From Artemia franciscana (lineage: Eukaryota; Arthropoda; Branchiopoda; Anostraca; Artemiidae): a stretch of DNA of 64,000 nt. The stretch spans positions 27,906,440 to 27,970,439 of the forward strand of contig NC_088866.1 in the NCBI RefSeq assembly GCF_032884065.1. The letters are read 5' to 3'. The position numbers and the translations under genes are program-made. Under the pieces are notes generated by a model that searched no databases, was not told where the DNA came from, and was given only the letters and a program-made list of their open reading frames with translations. Of this stretch, positions 57,180 through 64,000 are shown piece after piece. Numbering within the stretch: the stretch's first letter is position 1; every line of letters begins with the position of its first letter.

Positions 57180-58769
57180 GAGCAACACTTTGGGTATATC
57201 CCGTTTTTTTTGTTTTTTTTGTTTTTTTTTCCTATGCCGCCGATGTCGGCTTATTCCTGGAAACTGGTGAGGGTCTAACCTGTGCGGGTTTTACGGAAAG
57301 TGTGGATCTCAGGCCGGATTGACGAATATGGCATTACATTTTGGAAAGTTCCGCAGAACTCTTGCCTTGGGCCAAAAAGGATGCTTTTTGCTTGTCCACG
57401 AGCTAGAGCCTATGGTTTGCGAAATGAAGTGGAGTTATGTAACCTATGTGAGAGAGGAGTATCAGAAGTTGTGCAGCCAAGCTTTCGTTTCATCAAACCA
57501 TGTTTCTACTTTCGAGTGGAAAGCTCCGTTCTAGCAGGCAAGCAGGCAGGCACCACTTTCAAATTGAAGATGGACTAAAATCTATAAGTGTTAAATATAT
57601 GCGGCAGTTACCCGGCCCCACAGCCAATATATCTTCTTTGAGTGTTAAATAGAAAAATTTACAGAAGCAAAAAAGCGGCATTTTCCCACGGGTCCGAAAG
57701 TGCTGCCGTGATTTTGGCTGGGTTTATCATTTGTTTTTGGGAATTGGGATTGAGGTAGAGAAATTTTATCAGATGTACCTCTTAAACTTTAAAAGTTCTG
57801 TCATTGCTAAAAAAAAAATGGAGCTTATCCTTTTCTCCTTTCTAAGTGGTGACGTTAGAAACTTGGCCTACGGCAAAAAAATCAGCTTTTGAACTAAGAC
57901 AGATAGAATTTTTTATTTCGACGGCAATCGATAGCTCTAGATGAGCTGATCAAAGTGTATGTGATCCATTTTTTCATACAAAATTCCTTCATGAGATATA
58001 CTAGTTTGAAAGTTTCAAGGGGTTGAAAACTTCAGTAGTAGGGTACACACTGAAACCAAAAATAAGCCGATACCAATTGTGAGACATGTAGGGGACTTGT
58101 AAAGAAAGGTCAGTTGTTAGCTCATAATAATCTTTGGCAGTGAGAAGTTTGCAAATTTTTCTATTTGGTGTACCTATTATTTGTTTCCAGTGTATTTGAT
58201 GACAAGACCGAGTTGGTTCCAGTGGTAAGACATGTAGGGGACTTGTAAGTAATAATCGTCTTTTAGGCAACAATCATCTTTAGTGAAGAGCGGTTTGTAA
58301 CTTTTGCTAGTTGGTGTAGCCTACCCAAACTCACTGTAACCTAGAATTAAGTGTGTACGCAACGGGTACAAACGATAACATAAAACAACGAGGCAGTTTC
58401 GTAATAATTAATAGAGTGTTATCTATGGTATTTTGATCCTGAAAAGTTACGGATAGCTTTATTATACCAACTAGATTATATAAGATATTGTTCCATGTCT
58501 TGATCCGTCACGATGTCTACGATTGAAAAGGATAAAGTTCAACTGGCTGCAAAGTCAATTTAGTCCCTTCTTTCGATATTATTTTGTTATTGTTGTTTTC
58601 TTTTGTTATTCTTTTGTTATAGTTGTTTTTTTCAACGCTGAGGAATAGCCTTTGATCATGTGATTACTGATCGCGTTCTTTTTTGAACATAACGTTTTAA
58701 AAGCTTCGATAGGCTGACAACTTCAGCGTTTAACCGATAGCAAAGAAACAAAACCAAAGTGTTGCTCTC
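57178..58769. mobile_element. 1.6-kb insert with 16-base inverted ends in the LINE
   Basis: GAGAGCAACACTTTGG (57178-57193) and CCAAAGTGTTGCTCTC (58754-58769) are exact reverse complements. The interior is non-coding as far as can be seen and includes a duplication with a period of 146 (AGACATGTAGGGGACTTGT at 58082 and 58228). The right end continues into the hairpin also seen at 29601-29618. No target duplication was found, so the true borders are uncertain. Confidence 0.5.
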
Positions 58770-58839
58770 GCAACACTTTTTTCGGCGAAGCCGGACAAAG
58801 GTTGCCACAACACTTCACGTTGCTCAGGCAACGTAGGTC

Positions 58840-59800
58840 TAGTACCTGTTAATAATGGCCTTTTTAGACTTGCGAGTTGGAATTGTTGTGGGTTGCTTTC
58901 CAGCCTAGATTTTTTTTTTTTTTTATCTACGCTCCTTCGTGGTAATGGGATAGGAGTTATGGGGCTTTGTGAGACATTTTTGAATGCAAATACCCTGAAT
59001 GCGGCAAATATTAAGAATACCAAATACTTCAGAAAAATAGATTGAACAATCAGAAAGGAGGACTTGCATTCTACATTCATACTTCCTTGCATTTTGAAGA
59101 AATCAAAGATTTTGACTCTCTATATGAGGAAATGCTGATCGAATTTCTGGTTATTGAAGTCACCATAGCATCTGAGAAGGTTCTTTAATGCATGTTCTAC
59201 TGCCCTACTTGTTCTAGTACCAAGAATATTTAGATAAATTTAAAGAATTTGCTAAGATGGTCAGTTCCAAGAAAAGAAAAATAATTATCATGGGAGACTT
59301 TAACATTGACACTTCTTCAAGTCATGACTCAAGTACTTCTGCGCCTTCGAGTACTCTGGCTATAGACTTCCTTACTACATCATTGGCTGCTGGCTTTGTT
59401 TCATCCGTCTTGATTCCAACTGGGGTTACAAATCAAAATGGGTCTATTATTGATAATCAACTTGTAAAATCTCCTGTTGGGTCGTGTGATGTAACACTTA
59501 CGGATGAATCTGATCATTTTATTCTTATGGGTGAGTTTCTCCGGTATTCCGGTGAAAAAGGTCAAATGAAAAAATCTAGAATGATGGGCCAAGGTTCGGT
59601 TAAGCTATAAAATTCCGAGTTACTTTATACTGATTGGTCGCAATGCTCGGAGTCAGATGACGTTGAATTTGTATCCAGGCCGTTTAACGGAACATTTCAG
59701 AATGCTTTAAATGAAACTTGCCCTCTTGTGAAGAAAAGGTGTAAAAAGTACCAGGTGCCGGTAAAGCATTGGATAACAAGAGGCTTGCTTAAGAGTATTG
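58840..59800 (+). pseudogene. LINE ORF2, AP endonuclease domain
   Basis: Starts with NNGLFRLASWNCCGLLSS (58850-58905), the usual first strand of the domain. A GLCET block follows near 58960, GGLAFYIHTSLHFEE near 59055, and IIIMGDFNIDTSS near 59281. The frame shifts near 58940 and stops occur at about 59040 and 59190. The longest open piece is 59257-59610. Confidence 0.75.
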
Positions 59801-60021
59801 AGGAAAAAAAATGACTTTACGCTGAACATATGAATTCTCCCACATCAAGTAGTGAAATTACATTCAAATCTTATAAAAACCATCTTACAAGACTGATATG
59901 ATGGGCGAAGAAGATTTATTTTGAGAAACTCTTTCTCAAAGCAGAAGGATCTCCAAAAAAGACCTGGACAATAATTAACGAGTGTCTTAACAAAAGCAAA
60001 ATTCAAGGGCTGCCCGAATCA

Positions 60022-61763
60022 ATGAATGTATCAGACGAATCAACAGTGAATGGTAAGCAAAAGGTAGCCGAGGAAATGAGCCAGTACTTTGCTAGGATTG
60101 GAGAGGCCACCGTAAAGAATAGTTTGAATGACTGCTTGGATGTGGAATCTGGAATTTCGCGACTTCCTACCACATCCCGTCGATTCTTCCATATTTCCTT
60201 CTCCCGTAAGTGAAGTGGAACTTAAGTTTCTGGTAAAAATCATGAAGAACGGACATTCTCAAGGAACCGATTGCTCATCTACTTATCTACTGAAACAAAC
60301 CATTGGATGCTATGCTCAAGTGCAGTTTCATCTGGTCAATTTATACTTCAAACACGGAACTTTTCCTGAAGTGATGAACACTGCTCGAGTTATTCCCCTT
60401 CATAAAGGAGGAAACAAGCAAGATCCATCCAATTATCGACCTATTTCCATTTTGTCCGCTTTTAGCAAAGTTATTGAAAAGTGTATATATAACAGGTTGT
60501 ACAGTTTTTTGTAAATAGACAAATTTTTCCAGCCCATTTCAATTTGGATTCAGTTCTTCATACTCTACATAACATGCAATATTAAAGCTAACCCAGTTTT
60601 TGAATGACACCATGGATAAAGGTCTACTACCTGCAACAATATTTGTTGACATAAAAAAAGCTTTTGACACTATTTCTCATAAAATTAAACTATCTAAGCT
60701 ACATAATTGTGGTGCTAGAGGACAAGCGAGTCTCCTAATTGAATCTTACCTTAAGGACAGAAAACAAATATTGGATGCAAATGGCTACATTTCAGATGAG
60801 GAAAACCTGTCTAATGCTGTGGGGGTTCCTCAGGGGTCCATACTTGGACCACTGTTATTTCTTATCTATGTAAATGATCTTCCTCTATGCCTAACCTGAT
60901 ATAGAACTGATGTGGATCTCAGTTTACTGTTTCCTGATGATAAAGCCAACTCTACCTGCGACATAGATCATCAATCTCTAAAATCAAATCTCGAAATATC
61001 ACTGAGAAAGATGCTTCACTGGTTCCATTGTAACAAATTGATTGTCAACACCTCAAAGACTCTTTTTATGGTTTTTTCAAGAACTTCTACTGCAGCAGTA
61101 CCAGCGTTTCAAGAGGTTGAAGTCACATTTGGAGGTCGAGTAATAAAAATAAATCGAGTGGAATCAACTCGGTATCTTGGATTCATTGTTGATCAGAATT
61201 TAAGCTGGAAAGCTCATATCACTAGCCAAAGGCTTAAGTTGGAAAGGAACGTAGGTGTAATGCATCGTCTTAAATTTTTCCTTCCTTTGTAGTCTTTAAA
61301 ATCAATCTGTTTTTCTGTTGTTCATTCGTATATTAATTATTGTTCGATTATTTACTTGAGTACGTTTCAGTCACATATTTCTCCTATTGTGAAGTTACAA
61401 AATAAAGCAATGAGAATCCTTTAGATGTTATTTTATTCCCCAGTTTCTCTTCTGGGTAAATATCCAACTAAGAGTCTTTGCAGTTATTTTAATATCATTC
61501 CAGTCAGACAAATTTTAGCTTTTCAATGTATACTTGTCCGTGTCCGTTATCTAAAGGATCTACAACCAGATTGTTTTAAATCATTTTTTCAAGGCCCTCC
61601 CTCAGTCCGACCATATAAACCTCGTTGTCCTTTAAGTAAGCTTCCTGTGCCTTTCGTTGTCTCCGAACGGTCTAGATTTTCGCCTAAAAATGTTATTACA
61701 AATTATTGGAATACATATGAATCTTTTTTTGATCAGTCTATCGCTATTAACATTAAAAACTAA
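60022..61763 (+). pseudogene. LINE ORF2, reverse transcriptase domain
   Basis: Open pieces at 60022-60213, 60128-60514, 60600-60899, 60912-61292 and 61425-61763 cover the RT in order: ARVIPLHKGGNKQDPSNYRP and ISILSAFSKVIEKCIYNRL, then TIFVDIKKAFDTISH, GVPQGSILGPLLFLIYVNDL, and the catalytic box, which reads FPDD (near 60927) where FADD is expected. NKLIVNTSKT and STRYLGFIVDQNLSWKAHI follow. The Ala-to-Pro change in the active site and the frameshifts would inactivate it. Confidence 0.85.
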
Positions 61764-62043
61764 AATCAAAGCTCTGGTGATTAGTAAATATTAATTTGTG
61801 AGTAGCTCCCGGCCCTTCAGCTATCGGATAAATATTGACAATAATTTTAATAAATGTTTTTCGGCATTTATTTTTTGGTGTGAGATAGAGTGAGAAGTGG
61901 GATGACATCCGTTTCTTCTGGGTTTGTTTTTTATACAGTTTGTATTGTCGCCCGGCTTTTGAGCCAGTCTCCCTGCCGGGGATATTATGTGAATAGTTTT
62001 AAATATGTATAGTTAAAGAATACTAAAAAACTTGAACTTTAAC

Positions 62044-62247
62044 TAGGTGGTGTTTCACTTTTTTTTTGGAAACAAGGCAAATTTTCGATGGGTAGACTAA
62101 ACTTGACGAAACTTATATATTTAAAATCATCATAAAAATCCAATCCTTTTAATGCATCTATTGGTATAAAAATTCAATTTTTTTTTTTAGAGTTTGGTTA
62201 CTATAGAGTCAGGTCGCTCCTTACTTACAGTTTCTTGAACTGTTTGA
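62044..62247 (+). mobile_element. R2 element, 3' part resumed after the LINE
   Basis: TAGGTGGTGTTTC, GGCAAATTTTCGATGGGTAG and AAACTTATATATTTAAAATC, then AGTCAGGTCGCTCCTTACTT and a degraded CAGTTTCTTGAACTG hairpin. It completes the R2 copy begun at 54700. Confidence 0.8.
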
Positions 62248-64000
62248 TATATGACTAATTACAAATTAAGAAGAGAAAACAGCTTGGACATCTCAAAAAC
62301 GTTGAAATGGTTTAAATCAGATAACATTCAAGCAAAATTTTGGTTGACCCCTTATATTCCCATATATGTTTGTAACAAACAGGGTTTTCAGGGTTGGAAA
62401 CTTACAAACCACGATCATTTAAACTATAATTTCAGTTTTAACAAGAGCTCCGACCTTGTAAAGAACAGGCCAAGAACCAAGCTAACGAAAAGTTTAAAAA
62501 ATGTTTAAAAACTAGACAGAGGAATATGCTGGAAACAGACGAGGAAAGGACCCATAGTTAGATAAATTAAACAATTCAAATCCACAGTCTTCTTTTCCAG
62601 CGTTATTGACGTAATAATGTTGATAAAATTTAGCAATTCCGAAGAAAAGGCCTCTAGACTATGGGATCTTTGAAATGGAGGATCTAAATCCACCAATTTA
62701 GTTTTCCTTATAATCTATTTTTAGCAGAAAGATTATTTCTCTGTTATGTCAAGTAATTCATATTTCATCAAACAATCGCTCAGACATATTTCAGAATGTT
62801 CTAGGAATTGGTAAGGGGGTTAATGGTGTGATCTGTGATATCAGCTGGCGTCGACCCAGTTATTGCCCTCTAATGGGTACCTAAAATAGTGCTCTTTGGG
62901 TACCATGGTTATATCTGGGAGGGAGGAGGCATAGGAAGTGTCTGGTGATTTGCCCCAAACACGTATTACATTCCTGGCAGAAGGCATTGAACAAGAAGAT
63001 CGGTATCGGTACCTGCACAACGCATGCCATCGGTCAGAAGAAGAAAAATTTTTCTTAAGTATAGATGAAAGAAGTAATTTGTGGCTGGCGCCCTTTACCC
63101 AAATCTCAAGGAATAGTAATTATCTCAAACGTTTACCATTCTCCGTATAATCATGGAATGATATACATTTTAGAGTCCTCCTGTCACTTAATATGGGTTT
63201 TGAACTCATTCTGCAGGTTTTCAAGAGGCTATACTCAACCACGTTAAGAAACAGCACAAAGTCAACTTTCTCATCATAGCTTTGCAATAGCGTCAATATA
63301 TTTTAATTTCAAATTAAGTTCTGAAACTTTCTTGTCTAACAAGTTAATTATGCCTTATCCCTCAACAAGAGGTAAAGGGTTTGAATAAATACAAATCAAA
63401 TGCTTAAATATTTATTATTATTATGACGTACATTGCATAAAGAAAATAAACAAACAATTGAATAGATTAATAATCAGTAAAGAAATGACAAAAATAATTG
63501 AATTGCGAAAATAGCGCAATATTAATAATAGTTTGAACAAAATTAATCTTTTGAACAAAATTAGCGAATGGTTTAAAGTAGATTTACTAGAGAATTTATA
63601 TATTGTTTCATTATGCTTATAAAAATAACTAATTATGAACTGAAAATGAGGAAAATTAAAGTTTCAATCATCTAAAACTTCAACGCAATTTGTTAGGGTT
63701 GATTTGTTATTTTCCCCTTGTGAGATATCAAAGATTAATATCAAGCAGGATCAATGATATCGGTAAAATTTTTGAACATGCTTAAATGTCTTGAATCAGA
63801 TAAGGTTTCATAACACCTATAGATCTGATAAAAAGGAATTGCATAATGTCTAAAACTTTTATTTTGAAAATAGAAACATTTTTCGTAATTCTAAAAAGAT
63901 TGAGAAATCGGTTTGATCGATTGTATGATGAAACGAACACTATTTAACCTTGAAAAAATTACCTTACTACTAAAAATAGATACTGAGGAAGACTACATTA
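62248..64000. other. Unassigned stretch to the end of the window
   Basis: AT-rich DNA. Frames at 62251-62508 (85 codons) and 62938-63150 (70 codons) have no recognised motif, splice context or start context strong enough to call. Confidence 0.4.

Larger units (their letters stand above)
55295..62043 (+). mobile_element. Full-length non-LTR retrotransposon with PWWP-bearing ORF1
   Basis: A 6,749-bp insertion in R2, flanked by the 5-base duplication TAGGT (55290-55294 and 62044-62048). It has a 5' leader, ORF1 (55574-56670), a short open lead to ORF2 (57024-57179), an apparent 1.6-kb secondary insert, the endonuclease and RT of ORF2 (58840-61763) and a 3' region with TTGAACTTT at the end in place of a poly(A) tail. 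The RT resembles the Jockey/CR1 group by its GVPQGSILGPLLFLIYVNDL block. All ORFs carry stops or frameshifts. Confidence 0.8.

Noticed and set aside
1-64000. CRISPR arrays, bacterial operons, rRNA genes
   Set aside because: No regular short direct repeats with unique spacers, no ribosome-binding sites in front of gene runs and no rRNA-like segments were found; the tandem repeats present are diverged satellites and transposon cores.

Overview
The window looks like gene-poor, repeat-dense DNA from an invertebrate animal, probably an arthropod. The reasons are its AT-rich intergenic sequence, broken pol genes of several animal transposon classes, two tRNA-derived sequences, a BTB/POZ gene with a splice-type acceptor and an AATAAA signal, and the absence of any compact prokaryote-style gene array. 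A crustacean such as Artemia is a guess from general impression only and was not tested.

Only one convincing host gene is visible: a BTB-BACK protein (42580-43356, +) with an upstream splice acceptor and a downstream polyadenylation signal. Almost everything else is mobile or repeated DNA. Region by region: 1-3270 holds degenerate AT-rich tandem repeats, including an array that flips orientation. 4445-6980 holds small duplications, a tRNA-Lys-like sequence and a foldback element. 8456-13640 holds family R1 (about 280-bp G-rich tandem units with a conserved head and tail) mixed with a second degenerate array. 14277-15900 holds LINE 3' ends, one of them inserted in family R2. 17085-24930 holds large inverted repeats, R2 palindromes and family R3. 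24950-29584 holds a duplicated piece of the BTB gene's 3' UTR followed by head-and-tail R1 copies in alternating orientation. 31083-33559 is a hAT-type insertion with a perfect 8-bp target duplication. 35116-39066 holds two complete R2 elements. 40426-42334 is an R1 element directly upstream of the BTB exon.

The right third is a nest of broken autonomous elements. A Ty3/gypsy-type pol on the minus strand (45640-48010) has its domains in the order integrase, reverse transcriptase, RNase H, which is the Ty1/copia order. Next to it is a Maverick/Polinton-like remnant (integrase, capsid-like protein, small protein) split by an APE-type LINE on the minus strand (about 50050-53200). A 6.75-kb LINE (55295-62043) sits inside an R2 element with a 5-bp target duplication. 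Its first ORF begins with a PWWP-like domain, and its second ORF appears to be interrupted by a 1.6-kb insert with 16-bp inverted ends.

The most interesting leads are the PWWP-bearing LINE ORF1, the gypsy pol with copia-like domain order, and two high-copy non-coding families (R1, R2) that carry subterminal inverted repeats and hairpins and recall non-autonomous Helentron/HINE elements. All homology calls come from reading translated motifs by eye; no database search was run.
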